A DNA stretch of 64,000 nt. It comes from Bubalus kerabau (taxonomy: Eukaryota > Chordata > Mammalia > Artiodactyla > Bovidae). How positions within the stretch are numbered: the first letter of the stretch is position 1; each line of letters starts with the position of its first letter. A model generated the notes under the pieces. It was not told the DNA's origin, did not search any database, and was given only the letters and a program-made list of their open reading frames with translations. This document shows, one piece after another, positions 22,786 through 34,537 of this stretch. The stretch lies in the NCBI RefSeq assembly GCF_029407905.1, contig NC_073624.1, positions 109,430,001 through 109,494,000 on the forward strand, written 5' to 3'. The translations under genes and the position numbers were made by a program.

Positions 22786-23274
22786 GAATTGGCTTATAAA
22801 AATTATGTTCACTATGTTTTCCACACAAGTAAAATAAAAATGCAAAACTTATTAATAGGCAATGTACTACTGGCCAGGCCAGAAAGAGCTTTGCCTCCAA
22901 GGCATTTAGATTTTGCTGAGAGAAGAAAGATAGTAACACATAAATTAAAGAAATGTATTACAAAATGATTAGGATGTTGCACACACACACAAAAATAAAA
23001 TTACAGTAGGCTTCAACTCAGGCTATAAATTGGGTGGTCAGGTTAAACCTGTCTTAGAAGATGACATTTGAACTGAGAGTTCAAGAAGGGGAGTCAGATC
23101 AGACAGAGGGGAAAGCTAACACAAAGCCCTAAAGTAGCAGAATCACTATGGGTTCTAAGGACAAACAACTAAGGACTAAAAAAGAAGGCCAGTATGGCAA
23201 AATAGGGAGCAAAGAAAAGAGAAGTCCATCACAAGGTCAGTGACGGTTGCAGAGGTGTGTATAAGTACAGTATT
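22786..23274. other. No gene; possible ancient repeat
   Basis: Text such as gaagatgacatttgaactga followed by aaagccctaaagtagcag looks like a decayed mammal-wide interspersed repeat, family not recognised. A short CA tract lies at 22980-22991. Confidence 0.4.
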
Positions 23275-23392
23275 TTTATTTAATTTTTAACTGAAGAATA
23301 ATTGCCTTACAGAATTTTGTTGTTTTCTATCAAACAGCAACATGAATCAGCCACAGATATACATATATCCCCTTCCTCTTGAACCTCTGTTT
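23275..23392 (-). mobile_element. L1 3' UTR fragment
   Basis: Reads as the reverse of an L1 3' UTR end: ttaactgaagaataattgcc, caacatgaatcagccacag, catatatccccttcctc. Compare the sense version at 6440-6530. Severely 5'-truncated and older than that copy. Confidence 0.75.
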
Positions 23393-24313
23393 TTTAGCTA
23401 GAGTGAGAACCTTGGTTTCATTCTAAGTTGCATCACTTTGGATCAATCAGAGATGCAGAACCACTAGGAATAATAACAATAAATGGGATCTTAGTGCATG
23501 TGTGGGAGCTGGTTTAACAGTTTGTCTCACTGTTATTTCTTTGTCTAGTTCTGAGCTTGAACTCATTAGAGCAAATATTTAAGAAAAAAGATGGGCATAA
23601 AGTAAGGGTGTAAAAGAACAAACTGGACTTCACGCAGATGACTAAAGGTTGAACTGGACACTGCCAAGGGCAAACTGAGCAGGCAACAACACCTCTCTCT
23701 ATATCACTGAATCATAAAAACAGATGCTACTTCACTTCCATCTTCCAAGGCTCAAACTCTTTTTTGGCCAGTACTAGCCCAGAACTATACAGGGAAAAAA
23801 ATTCTGGAGGACGCAGTTCCAACTTAGTGGATACTTCCAAGCAGTGGAATGACATCTTCTGATTTTTAGAAATCATCCTTATGACAATTGTGGTGGTAAT
23901 TAAGTGCCAGAAACAAGTCAAGTCGAACAAGTGTTATTCCAGTAAAGGTTAGCAACCTGTATGAGAGGAGGAAAACATTATTTGAATATTTGGCAAGTTC
24001 TGTGGTGTGAAACCTCCACCATGGCCACTTTCAAGACCTAATTTAGCAACTAGTTCATCAAACTCCTGAAAATTTAGCCATTAGCTCTTATGTGCTGGTA
24101 TCAGTCAGCTGAGAGATGAAGACTAGGTGAAAACGAATTTCTGATATTTCAGACTGAATGAGTCACAGCTGATACTGTACTCCATAGTGGCCCCTCCCTA
24201 GTCCCTAAGCAAGCTTGGGCACCTTGACTGTCTTTCTTGAGCATGAGATACTTTCTTGGGAGGTTCCTTCAACATTCCTGCAAATAGATCCTTTACGTAC
24301 AATTTCAGCATAT
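23393..24313. other. No gene or repeat recognised
   Basis: Less AT-rich than average, but no coding frame of note. Confidence 0.5.
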
Positions 24314-24322
24314 CTTTTAAAT

Positions 24323-24326
24323 GTGC

Positions 24327-24368
<42 letters not shown>

Positions 24369-24573
24369 GTGCAGGCTCAGTTGTATCTGACTCTTTGCAA
24401 CTCCATGAACTGCATCCCACCACGCTACTCTGTCCATGGAATTTTTCAGGCAAGAATACTGGAGTGGGTTGCCATTTCCTTCTCCAGGGGGGTCTTCCGG
24501 TAATTGGATCTGTGGCTTTTGTGTCTCCGGCACTGGCAGGCAGATTCTTTACCTCTAGTGCCACCTGGGAAGC
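24323..24573 (-). mobile_element. Bov-tA SINE with GT-microsatellite tail
   Basis: Reverse-strand Bov-tA whose 3' tail is the dinucleotide array at 24329-24370. The target duplication cttttaaat at 24314-24322 and 24574-24582 encloses both SINE and array, so the array belongs to the insertion. The head is degenerate (ggatctgtggcttttgtgtc). Confidence 0.93.
24329..24370. repeat. (GT)n microsatellite
   Basis: About 20 GT units with a GC interruption near 24364. Likely length-polymorphic. It yields spurious Cys-Val or Thr-His frames on both strands. Confidence 0.97.
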
Positions 24574-24582
24574 CTTTTAAAT

Positions 24583-25443
24583 ATTGTACATTAAATCAGT
24601 GTCAATTCCCCAGTAGAGAAGATGAAATGAGCCATGGCTTACCATGTTCAGCCATTGCAGTTTGACTAGAATTTGAAAGAAAAAAGTAAGAAGTGTGTAG
24701 AGCTCATAGCAATGCAAAAAATTTGAGAGTTGCTCTCACAAGAGAGGGCACCCCTAAGAAAGGAAGAGAAGATTTCTATTCTACGGAGAGGAGCAAATAC
24801 AAACCATAAATTATTGCTCAGGACATAGGAAAGTGATACAATATTAAATGTCTCTTCATGAAATGGCTTTCATCATTCTTTATATTTTTTTTTACTACCT
24901 AGAGAAAAATCTTGTGATTTTTACACCATAACAGAACAAGCAGAAAAATGTGATATGACTCAGAACTTATATAGTTGATTTAAAAGCTATCATATTTTTG
25001 AAAGTTGCAAAAATCTTTCACTCTGGGACAAAAGGTAATAAATAACCCAATCATGTGGAGTCCATGCTTCTCTTGCTCACCCTCAGCTAACTGTGATGCT
25101 GATGAAGACTTCAGTATTTCAGTGAGTTTTGCTCAGAGAGACCTATTTGGAGGCTGTCAGAGAAGACACAGCATTATTTTTATAAACTGATTTTTCATTT
25201 GGAGTGAATCCTAGGTTTTTCAAGCAGAATGTTAAATAGCAAGCCTCAAGGTTGGGAAGTCATTAAAAGGGGATTTAATTTTCCATGCCCTCCAATGTTT
25301 GTGCTATCTCTGTAGTACTTTCGAATATCTCAAGGCAGAGCTACAAGCTAAATGCAGGTCTTCTGGTTTCTCACTGTATTTTTTATTACTGGTATTTATT
25401 TACGTGTTCTCCACTTCTTAATGGAGTCTCTCTTTCTTATATA
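24583..25443. other. No gene or repeat recognised
   Basis: No coding signal. The 61-codon frame at 25005-25190 resembles nothing I know. Confidence 0.5.
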
Positions 25444-25482
25444 GGTAGATAGATATATACAGACAGACAGACAGACATATAT
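25444..25482. repeat. Compound tetranucleotide microsatellite
   Basis: A gtagatagata start followed by four (CAGA) units and a TA-rich end. Confidence 0.85.
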
Positions 25483-25729
25483 GATAAATAATGATATGGT
25501 TATATGGGTGGTATCCTTAAAGCCCTAGGTATGTGGAGTTCATCAAGGCTATACTACTTTACCTTGTATACTCAAGATGAACATGCTTGTGGAAGTCGAG
25601 CAGTTATACCAAATTAATTGAAGAGGTAAGAATAGAGTAATTATTAATAAGATGATGGTCTTGGTAATTAGTCATCTAGCAATCCACCATTAATAGACAG
25701 ATGGCTAAGGATGACCAAAGGATTAGGAC
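25483..25729. other. Unique flank
   Basis: Nothing recognised. Confidence 0.5.
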
Positions 25730-26786
25730 TGTGGGGATCACAATAAACTGTGGAAAATTCTGAAAGAGATGGGAATACCAGACTACCTGACCTGCCTCTT
25801 GAGAAATCTGTATGCAGGTCAGGAAGCAACAGTTAGAACTGGACATGGAACAACAGATTGGTTCGAAATAGGAAAAGGAGTACATCAAGGCTGTATATTG
25901 TCACCCTGCTTATTTAACTTATATGTAGAGTACAACATGAGAAACACTGGACTGGAAGAAGCACAAGCTGGAATCAAGATTGCCGGGAGAAATATCAATT
26001 ACCTCAGATATGCAGATGACACCACCCTTATGGCAGAAAGTGAAGAGGAACTAAAAAGTCTCTTGATGAAAGTGAAAGTGGAGAGTGAAAAAGTTGGCTT
26101 AGAGCTCAACATTCAGAAAACGAAGATCATGGCATCCGGTCCCATCACTTCATGGGAAATAGATGGGGAAACAGTGGAAACAGTGTCAGACTTTATTTTT
26201 GGGGGCTCCAAAATCACTGCAGATGGTAACTGCAGCCATGAAATTAAAAGATGCTTACTCCTTGGAAGGAAAGTTATGACCAACCTAGATAGCACATTCA
26301 AAAGCAGAGACATTACTTTGCCAACAAAGGTCCATCTAGTCAATGCTATGGTTTTTCCTGGGGTCATGTATGGATGTGAGAGTTGGACTGTGAAGAAAGC
26401 TGAGTGCCGAAGAATTGATGCTTTTGAACTGTGGTGTTGGAAAAGATTCTTGCGAGTCCCTTGGACTGCAAGGAGATCCAACCAGTCCATTCTGAAGGAG
26501 ATCAGCCCTGGGATTTCTTTGGAAGGAATGATGCTAAAGCTGAAACTCCAGTACTTTGGCCACCTCATGTGAAGAGTTGACTCATTGGAACAGACTCTGA
26601 TGCTGGGAGGGATTGGGGGCAGGAGGAGAAGGGGACGACAGAGGATGAGATGGCTGGATGGCATCACTGACTCAACGGACATGAGTCTGAGTGAACTCCG
26701 GGAGTTGGTGATGGACGGGGAGGCCTGGCGTGCTGCGATTCATGGGGTTGCAAAGAGTCGGACATGACTGAGCAACTGAACTGAAG
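25730..26786 (+). mobile_element. BovB LINE, young 5'-truncated copy
   Basis: Begins within the RT (ggatcacaataaactgtgg) just after motif A and ends gactgagcaactgaactgaa. It is close to the consensus I would expect, with few lesions. No clear target duplication found. Confidence 0.95.
25769..26572 (+). pseudogene. BovB RT C-terminal fragment, 267 open codons
   Basis: Contains motif B (GVHQGCILSPCLFN, residues about 37-50), catalytic YADD (81-84) and the C-terminal blocks GCESWTVKKAE, RVPWTARRSNQSILKE and LKLQYFGHLM. A single TGA follows GHLM; the same frame then continues with the SLEQTLMLGGIGGRRRRGRQR block to the end (60 codons from 26585). The copy is thus almost intact where present but lacks motif A, the fingers and the endonuclease. 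Confidence 0.9.
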
Positions 26787-28085
26787 ATTTCTAAGATCTT
26801 CACTTTTGGATACTTCAGAAGTCAATTATAGAAATGGCCTATGGGTCCATGAATGGAAACAGGGTATTTTAGTTAATATAGCTGTAAAATAAAGCTTCCT
26901 ATATTAGTGGTATAAATAACCATTATATAAGGTGAGTCAGGCATTAAGATAAGCTAGGGCCTGGATAGCTCTTTTTTCTTTTCCTCTCTCTACAAAAATT
27001 CAAAAGCTAGAGGTAACAAAATGTCTGGGAGTTGAAATCATCTGAAGACTTGCTAACTTAAATATATGATAGGAAATGAAGGCAGCAGACTCCAACCTTG
27101 GCTAGGCAATTTTTTTTTTTTTTTTTTTTTTGAGTTCTAAAAGCATCAATCCCAGGGGAACCAGTCTTTCCTTTCTTTTATATCCTAGAATCAGATGTAA
27201 CAGGTATGAGACTTCTGTGTAATCACAAGTGCACCAAAATTCAATGGGAGAGAATATAGATTCCCTACATCTCAACAAAAGGAGTATTAGGGATCCAAGT
27301 TAAGAAGAACATATAGGAAGGAAATATGTTTGAAACTAGTTTTGAGAAATATAGTTTCCCCTGTATGCCCACTAGGTTACCAAATTCATATATTGCCATG
27401 GAAAATGTGCTCTCGATTCCCTCTAAAATCCCCAAATCTTATCTAGTTGTAGCATGAGCCTTAAATTAAGGGTCTTATTATCTAAATCGGGTCCAAATAC
27501 ATATGGGGCTCTTTAATGTGATTATTTGCATACAGTTCCTTCAGTACCATTTCTGTTAACCTGAAGAACTGGGAACTAAAGGTATATCTGCCTGACACAC
27601 AACCAGCACACAGTGGTGGAACATTCATAGCATAATAGTGCTTATAGACACTTCTATTTAGAAGGGGTAAAAACAAGAGATACTAGCAAGCATTGCCCTA
27701 TAGCTATTTTGGTATCTAGCACATTTCTTGTTTAAACTAAGTCCTACTGCCTGAGAGTTGTTCTCTGCTGCTCTTTGCTTTGCCTTCTGAGTCTCCCTTT
27801 CTTTTCTGTAAGAAATAACCCTTCTTATCAGCTCAGCAGTCCTCTCAGCCTTCTTCCTTATATCATGATGACTATGTTTTCAGAGTTAGCATCTCATGAG
27901 AATCAAGAAGAAACTTTGCTGCCTCTTGCAACCCAGCCTCAGAAACCACATAGCATCATTTGTGTTGCAGTCAAAGCTCTCCAGATTTTAGAACAGGGAT
28001 CACAGCCCATACACCTGTGTTAAAGATGGATTTTGAGATTAGCTTGTGGGATTGAACAAAGAGTTTAAGGCATTTTTGAAAAATA
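26787..28085. other. No gene recognised; poly-T run
   Basis: A run of 22 T lies at 27110-27131, possibly the tail of a reverse-strand retrocopy I cannot recognise. No convincing exon. Confidence 0.45.
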
Positions 28086-28137
28086 TTCCATAAGATGGTA
28101 TGGGAAATCTGAAAGAACTTTTTGTCCAACCCAATAT
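28086..28137 (+). mobile_element. Mariner-type fragment
   Basis: gaaagaactttttgtccaac followed by ccaata matches the terminal repeat of mariner elements common in ruminants. Only one end is present. Confidence 0.55.
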
Positions 28138-28265
28138 GATCAGCCATACTAGGGATTCTGTTTCTCTGTTTGGTTATTTTAAACTGCAGAATTTTGACTT
28201 AATCTTTGGAATCTTAATCGAGTTTAGCTAGTATTAAGCAAATATAGGTGTGTGGGGGATGGTGG

Positions 28266-28475
28266 GGAGGCTCCATGGTGGCTCAGAAAGTATAGAATCT
28301 GCCTGCAATATGGGAGACCCTGCTTTGATCCCTGGGTCAGGAAGATCACCTGGAGAAGGGAATGGCTACCTACTTCAGAATTCTTGCCTAGAGAATCTTA
28401 CAGACAGAAGTGCCTGGGAGACTACAATCCATAAGGTCACAAAGAGTCAAACACAACCGAGTGACTAAAAACACT
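28266..28475 (+). mobile_element. Bov-tA SINE
   Basis: Full-length but diverged: head ctccatggtggctcagaaag, B-box-like ctttgatccctgggtcag, body to gtcaaacacaaccgagtgac. Many transitions at former CpG sites indicate age. Confidence 0.92.
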
Positions 28476-29734
28476 GTAGGTAGAGACATTCTTACACGGA
28501 GGCAAAGTGGTCAGGGACATAATGTGTGTAATAGGAAGCCCTATTCAAAAAAACAAAAAGGTAGCCTTTTCCCTTTGTATTAGTAAAGATGGGCTAGGAT
28601 GAAAGAGGAAAAGAGCCTCAAAAATATAATGTCTCTAAAACTAATCATCTATTTCATGCTTTCTTAACATTTCTGAGTGGTCTGATTGATAGTTAGCTCT
28701 GTTCCATATAGTCATTTAGGGGCTAAATGCCTACTACTACTTTCAGTAGTTGAATTCCAAAATATTCTTGCAAGGACACCATCCAACACAGCAAGAAGTA
28801 GAAAGGGAGGGCAGAAAACAAAGTACTTACAAGGCGCACATGGGCCCGATCTGGGCGTGGGCTGAGTCTACTGTTTCCATTGCCAGGTCTCTGTAACATG
28901 GCATACCTAGCCCCAAAAAAGGATAGGAATAGAAGCACAGTTGGCGCCCAGGATGAAGAGGTCACATATTTTCCTGAAAAGTAGCATTCAACTTCTCCTG
29001 CTCCACCAACTGCTTATGAACCACCATCTTCCTATTGCTAAGCTGAAGCAAATCTCCAACTCTGAATATCACTTATGCAGTGGAGTCTCTCTTCACACCC
29101 CTTGGAGATCCACAACCCACCCTATACCCTTCTTTGTCCTGGGCTATGCCCTCAGAGACTGAGCTTAAGTCTTCATCTCCTAGGCTTGCTTGCCCTCTGG
29201 CTTCTGGTTGGGTTTGGCCAGTAGGAGATGGAGAGAGAGAAGAGCTAAAGGTAGGAGGAAAGAGGTCAAAGCATTGATTTCCTCCCCCTATTCTTACAGC
29301 TTTGCTGTTGCTCCAGCATCAGTTCAGTTTCACCCTAAAGCTGGAGCTTCTGGAGTGTGGCCAGTTTTCCACAACACCAGTCCCTTTCTGGATTCTAATA
29401 ACACCATTCCCTCTTCTGGCCCCTTTAGGTCTGTGGTTTTAACAGCTTTCCCCAAGGCTAATTTCTTACTGTTTCTCTGGGTTTTTTGGCTGGATCTCAT
29501 AACTTTTCCTACTCCTCTCTAAATCGTTCCTTCATTAAACAGTTCTTAGTTAGACTCTTTGAGATGTTATTTATTTTCCATCTTGCCTTTGAATGATACA
29601 GTCATTCTATGGATTTGTCTAATTTGTCTAATTTGATTAGACATATAATTATGAGGATCCTGTTTATGCAAGTATGGGATACATAAAATAAAAAGGGATT
29701 CCCTCTTTTAGTTACCTATTGCATGCAATAAATT
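28476..29734. other. No gene; likely ancient repeat at about 29000-29560
   Basis: The part from about 29170 (ctctggcttctggttgggtt, ggccagtaggagatgg) to 29560 (ccttcattaaacagttctt) reads like a mammal-wide interspersed repeat seen in many genomes; I cannot name it safely. Overlapping short frames (29080-29522) come from its higher GC. Confidence 0.4.
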
Positions 29735-30285
29735 ATCAAAATTTAATGTTTAAAAATCATTTAGTATTTTGGGGGTAAGGTATCTGGGTAAAACTTAGTT
29801 AGGTGCTTTGACTCTGGGTATCCCAGAGGCTACCACCCAGCTGTCAACCAGGGTGCAATCATCTTAAGAGCTGACTCACAGAAAATCTGCTTATAAGCTC
29901 ATTTATATGTTAGTCAGAGGCCACCCTCGGTTTCTTGTCATATGGGCTTTTCCATAGGGAAGTTCATACATAGCAGCTGGCAATATTTGAAGGAAGCAAA
30001 TGAGAGAATGAAAAAGGATAAATAAGACAGACAATCTTTCTGTAAAGCAGACTCTCAAGTGACATCTCATTGTTTTTGTCATATGTACTCATCAAAAGCA
30101 AGTTACTAGGTTCAGCCCAGAGACAAGGCAAGGGGATTATACACGGAGAGGAGAATCAGGAGGCAGGTCTCACTGGGACATATCTTAGAAGCTGCCTCCT
30201 ATATTCCCTAACCTGCCCAACATCCCTGCTGTATCTCTGTGTGCAGTTTGCAAAAACTATCGGTAAAGACTTCTGAAAGGATAGC
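29735..30285 (-). mobile_element. MaLR-type LTR (MLT1-like)
   Basis: The reverse-strand counterpart of the type at 8345-8961. gtatctgggtaaaacttagt, agctgtcaaccagggtgcaa, gggcttttccatagggaag, caagttactaggttcagccc occur in the order expected for an antisense MLT1-like LTR. No internal sequence adjoins it. Confidence 0.6.
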
Positions 30286-31935
30286 CTACAAACTCTTCTA
30301 TTAATACCTCTTATCCTTTACACATCAGAAGTCAGCATAACTGACTGCCCATCATCAGAAGCAACACAGCTAATGCACTCACTACAAAAAATATATGTAT
30401 ACATCAACTAGAACCATGCTGCATCACTTTCAAATGAAAATCATGGCATAAAAAAGGGAAAAGATAGAATCTAGAAAAAAATCGCAATCAGTAATATCTT
30501 GACATTGATTGCTAAGTAACCAATCCTATTCTTCATTCTAATGGAAGCTCTAATTGTACACAGTCCTTTGCTTTGTTCTTTATCTCAATATGCAGAGTGT
30601 GAAAAAATATCTATAAACTACTTTGGGTACAGATTATTCAGTGGATCCCAACAGAGAGTTAAACACAGAGACAGAATAAAGTTACTTTTTTCCTTTGTTA
30701 TATCCTACTATGGACACGTCCATTTTCTAAAGCCATGCCATCTTTTCCTTGCAAATAATATTTGTATGGTGGAAGGAATTTATTGAGTAAAATTAGATTT
30801 TCAAAGGGATCAGCAATAGATGTAGACTTCAAAGTAATGTAATTTACACCACTGAGCTTCTTTTGACCTGTAAATTTACAACATGCCTGCTGTCACTTTC
30901 TTGCTCAATCATGGGAGATGCAGAGCATCAGTCTTTGAAAGAAGACAGATGACCCTACAACACACCAGGTCTCCAGGGCTCCTCAAAAATAGGGTATCAA
31001 AAGAAATTGCATTTTGTTTTTGAAGTACTGGCCAATAAATGACTCTGCTGCTCTGAGTTCTTTTTTAATTCTGTTAAATCTCAAAACCAACTAAAATATC
31101 AGACTTCTTTTAAGAAATAGTGTAATATTGAACAGATTATAAATTAACAGCCAGGAAATTTAATTGAGTTCATTTAACCTTGTGAGCCTAAAGAGATATT
31201 TTTAAAGTATAAAGAAAAAAGAAGAGTAAAGTGTGCTCACTAGACCAGCTTTTCCCATGTCTTCAGGCATTAATTTTATCCTTTTAAGTAAGAAGTTCCT
31301 ATTAGTTATTGAATTTTCAAATGATAAAATATCACATTCAAAAGAGCTTATTTTAGCACTGATTTTTATCTCCTGAGTTCTTAACAGAAAAATTAAATTC
31401 AAAACAGCAAATTGTACCACTCTATGAGAGTGGTTCCTTAACATCACTTCCTATATTGGTTTCTTCCTTTTTTATTCTTAAATTCAAATCTCTCCTCCAT
31501 TTCAATACATGCATTATGCTGAAAGTCAGATTTAAATTCACTAACTTCCCTCAAATAGACATGATCCCCACTATGGTTAAATGATTAGCATTGCCTCTCT
31601 CCTTAAATCATCATCTTCAATTTTATGTTATCATTCTTCCAGAACTCAGAAACTTAATAGCACTTTGACCCAAATCAAGTGAACTTTGTAATTTTGCTCC
31701 CAATTCCAGATCTCTTCCTTGCATTTGATACACTTTACCAAGTCATAAAATGTGCTACTTTTTCTCAAAGAGACCACCCTTTCCTTGAGTGATTTCTTGA
31801 TCCTCTCTTGCATCATCTCCAGAGCTTTCCTCCATTGCTGTCTTTTGACTGACCATTATGGTCCAAGCTCTCATTACTCTGTATCAAGATTAAGGCAACA
31901 ACCTTTTTGGTGATATCTTTACCATTTGTCCCTCC
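30286..31935. other. No gene or repeat recognised
   Basis: AT-rich, repeat-poor. Frames at 30541-30786 and 31202-31447 are short and unlike known proteins. Confidence 0.5.
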
Positions 31936-31939
31936 CTAG

Positions 31940-32199
31940 GGCATGTTGAAGGTGAAGTTGCAATGCTTTGGCCACCTGATGCAAAGAGCTGACTCAGTGG
32001 AAAAGACCCTGGTGTTGGGTAAAATTGAGGACAGGAAGAGAAGGGTACAACAGAGGACGAGATGGTTGGATGGCATCACCAACTCAATGGACTTGAGTTT
32101 GAGCAAGTTCAGGGAGATAATGAAGGACAGGGAAGCTTTGCATGCTACAGTCCATGGGATCACAGAGTCAGACACAACTGAGCAACTGAACAACAAGTG
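31940..32199 (+). mobile_element. BovB 3' end, AAC-type tail
   Basis: Starts gcatgttgaaggtgaagttg and ends actgagcaactgaacaac. It keeps an open 95-codon reading of the last ORF2 block (LMQRADSVEKTLVLGKIE ...), which is the non-catalytic C-terminus. Confidence 0.93.
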
Positions 32200-32664
32200 C
32201 AGGCTGGAGTCAGTTTGTAGCAGTTTATGAGAGTGATTTGTAAAGTTTGCAGGGATTTTGCCAGCTGCTCTTTAACCAAGTATTAAAATTAAAATATATA
32301 AACTTACACTGAAATGTATTACTTACAAGTAATAAATATGCATACCTCACCACTTCCTACTTCGCTACATGGTCTTGAATTTATTTGCATCTATTATATC
32401 TGTAAGCATGGACACAGATATACAAAGAGAGACTACTATATGTTTCAGCCCAGTTTTTCTTTAAATGATGTTTGAAATTGACCACGGTGGGAGTATTAAC
32501 AACACAGAAAACAGTAAATCCTACAAATCAGGACATTTGATTTTTAGAGAGGAAGTTGTTGAATGTTTGCCAGCACATCACTGTCACTGCAGAGTGACAC
32601 ATCAGCCTCCTCTGGCTTATCTCTTTCTTGACGAGGAGCTCATAACCAGATATGGGTGCTGTAT
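32200..32664. other. No gene or repeat recognised
   Basis: AT-rich unique sequence. Confidence 0.5.
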
Positions 32665-33235
32665 TAATTAGGGTTCTCCAGAGGAGCAGAACCAATGGGA
32701 TCTATAGATAGATAGGATAGGATAGGATAGATCCATAAATGGGATATCTATATACAGAGAGCTATAGATAGATATTAACATAGAGTAATAAGAGACTTAT
32801 TACGGGAACTAGCTCACACAATAATGGAGGCTGAGAAGTCCCAGGATCTGAAGCCTGCAAGCTAGAGCACCAGGAAAACTAGAGATGTCATTCATTCCAT
32901 GTCCAAATGTCCGAGAGCCAGAAAACCCCCAGTATAAGTCTCAATCCAAGTCCAAAGGCCTGAGAACCAAGAGTGTCGACGTACAAAGGCAGGAGAAGAG
33001 GGATGTCCCACCTTACACGATGGCAAATTCGTCCTTCTTCCACATTTTTGTTCTATTGGAACTGTCAGTGGATTGGATGATGACTAACTGCAATAGGGAG
33101 GCAACCTTGCTCAGCCTACTGATTCAAGTGCTAATCTCTTCAGAAACACCCTCACAGACACACCTAGAAAGAATATTTTACCAGCTATCTGGGTGTCCCT
33201 CAGTGCAGTCAAGTTGACACATACAATTAACCCTG
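32665..33235 (-). mobile_element. MaLR/ERVL-type LTR
   Basis: ttaattagggttctccagag, gctcacacaataatggaggc, tgagaagtcccaggatctg, gaaacaccctcacagacaca and gtcaagttgacacatacaat are ordered landmarks of a common mammalian LTR read antisense (TGTATTA... to ...ACCCTGCCA). A GATAG-rich microsatellite has grown at 32700-32731 near its end. Solo, non-coding. Confidence 0.65.
32700..32731. repeat. (GATAG)n microsatellite
   Basis: gatagataggataggatagg type array inside the LTR. Confidence 0.85.
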
Positions 33236-34537
33236 CCAGGTGCCTTTGGTCAGTCAGTCGTTGAAGATCTGCAGGTCCAGGGCCTGTGGAGAGGTACACC
33301 TGGTCTGTAACTATGGCTTCAGGTAAGACTCAGACACAGAGACAACTGACAAGATGTAGGAGAACAGAGTACACAGCTGCTAAGTCTGAGAACAGAGTGC
33401 AATCAACAAGCCCCGAGACAGCTAAGCTCCGTAACTCAAAACAAGAGCTTTCTTGGGCCAAGTAATGGCTCTATCTCATCTAAATTGTCCTAAATGAGAA
33501 AAACAATGGAGAAAATTCTGCTCTCTGTAGTTAACATTAAACAAAATTATCAAGAAGAGAGTTTATAAGTTGTGACTTAAACTAGAACACTTTGTGAATG
33601 TATCTTCAAGTATAATCAGTAATTATGAATTGGAAAATTCTCATTCACTAAGTGTGCTTCAATATCTTTGAAGTTTACTGTGTAATTTCTCTGTCTCAAA
33701 TGCAAGATGTTTAGGACTTTAATATTTTCTCCCTTTGTACTTATTATTTGTGAATCATGGGTTTTGCCTGAAAGCATTTTTAGCAGAATGTTGTAGAAAA
33801 TTTTTCATATTGTATTATAATATCATTTGTTTGACAGTACTTTTATTATCCATATTAATTTCAATATTCTGAATTGGTGTTATATTTTATACATATTGTC
33901 ACACTAAATTTTCCTAAAAAAATGCTTTCCTAAAAACTATATAGAACAAATTTGTTCTTATTTTATAACTACTTTAATAAATCACTACATTATAAAAGGT
34001 AACACTTAATTTAAATGTTTTATTAAAAATATTTTATATATATTGTTAATATTAGCTACTATGTTAGTTTCTAAAACCCAATAGGAGTGTTAGAATATTA
34101 ATATTTCATATCTATAAATTCCACATCAATGTTTTCCCACACTTATCCTCTAAAATCTTCTAGTTGTCTACAAAGATAAAGAATTTTCTATAAATAAAGA
34201 CAATGCAAAAGTGAAAAGCATTTGCAATTAAACTGTTGGAGCTAATGAAACAAGAAAAACTTTTCTTGTTGTAGCTTTCTGAGTTATTCAAATTTGTTAT
34301 AAGAACATGCACAAAAAACGGAATTGAGAGGTGACTGTTAAAAACAGTAAACTTCCCGTAGAAATAATTCTTTTTATAGTGTATTATTAAAGGATTATCA
34401 CTAAAGTGATGGCTTGATAATAACCAGAAAAAAAATAAATAAGTGAAATATTTCTTTCTGCATTCCTTTCGAAATCTCAGCATCATGTCCTCTTTGTTTG
34501 AACAATTACAGAAGTCAATATTTTAGCTCCATTTATA
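33236..34537. other. No gene recognised
   Basis: The left 250 bp (gcctgtggagaggtacacct, accccgagac-like text) is GC-richer and could be a decayed LTR part. The rest is very AT-rich without features. Confidence 0.4.

Noticed and set aside
24198..24580. Overlapping frames of 111-121 codons with Thr-His or Cys-Val repeats
   Set aside because: They are translations of the GT microsatellite and the adjoining SINE.
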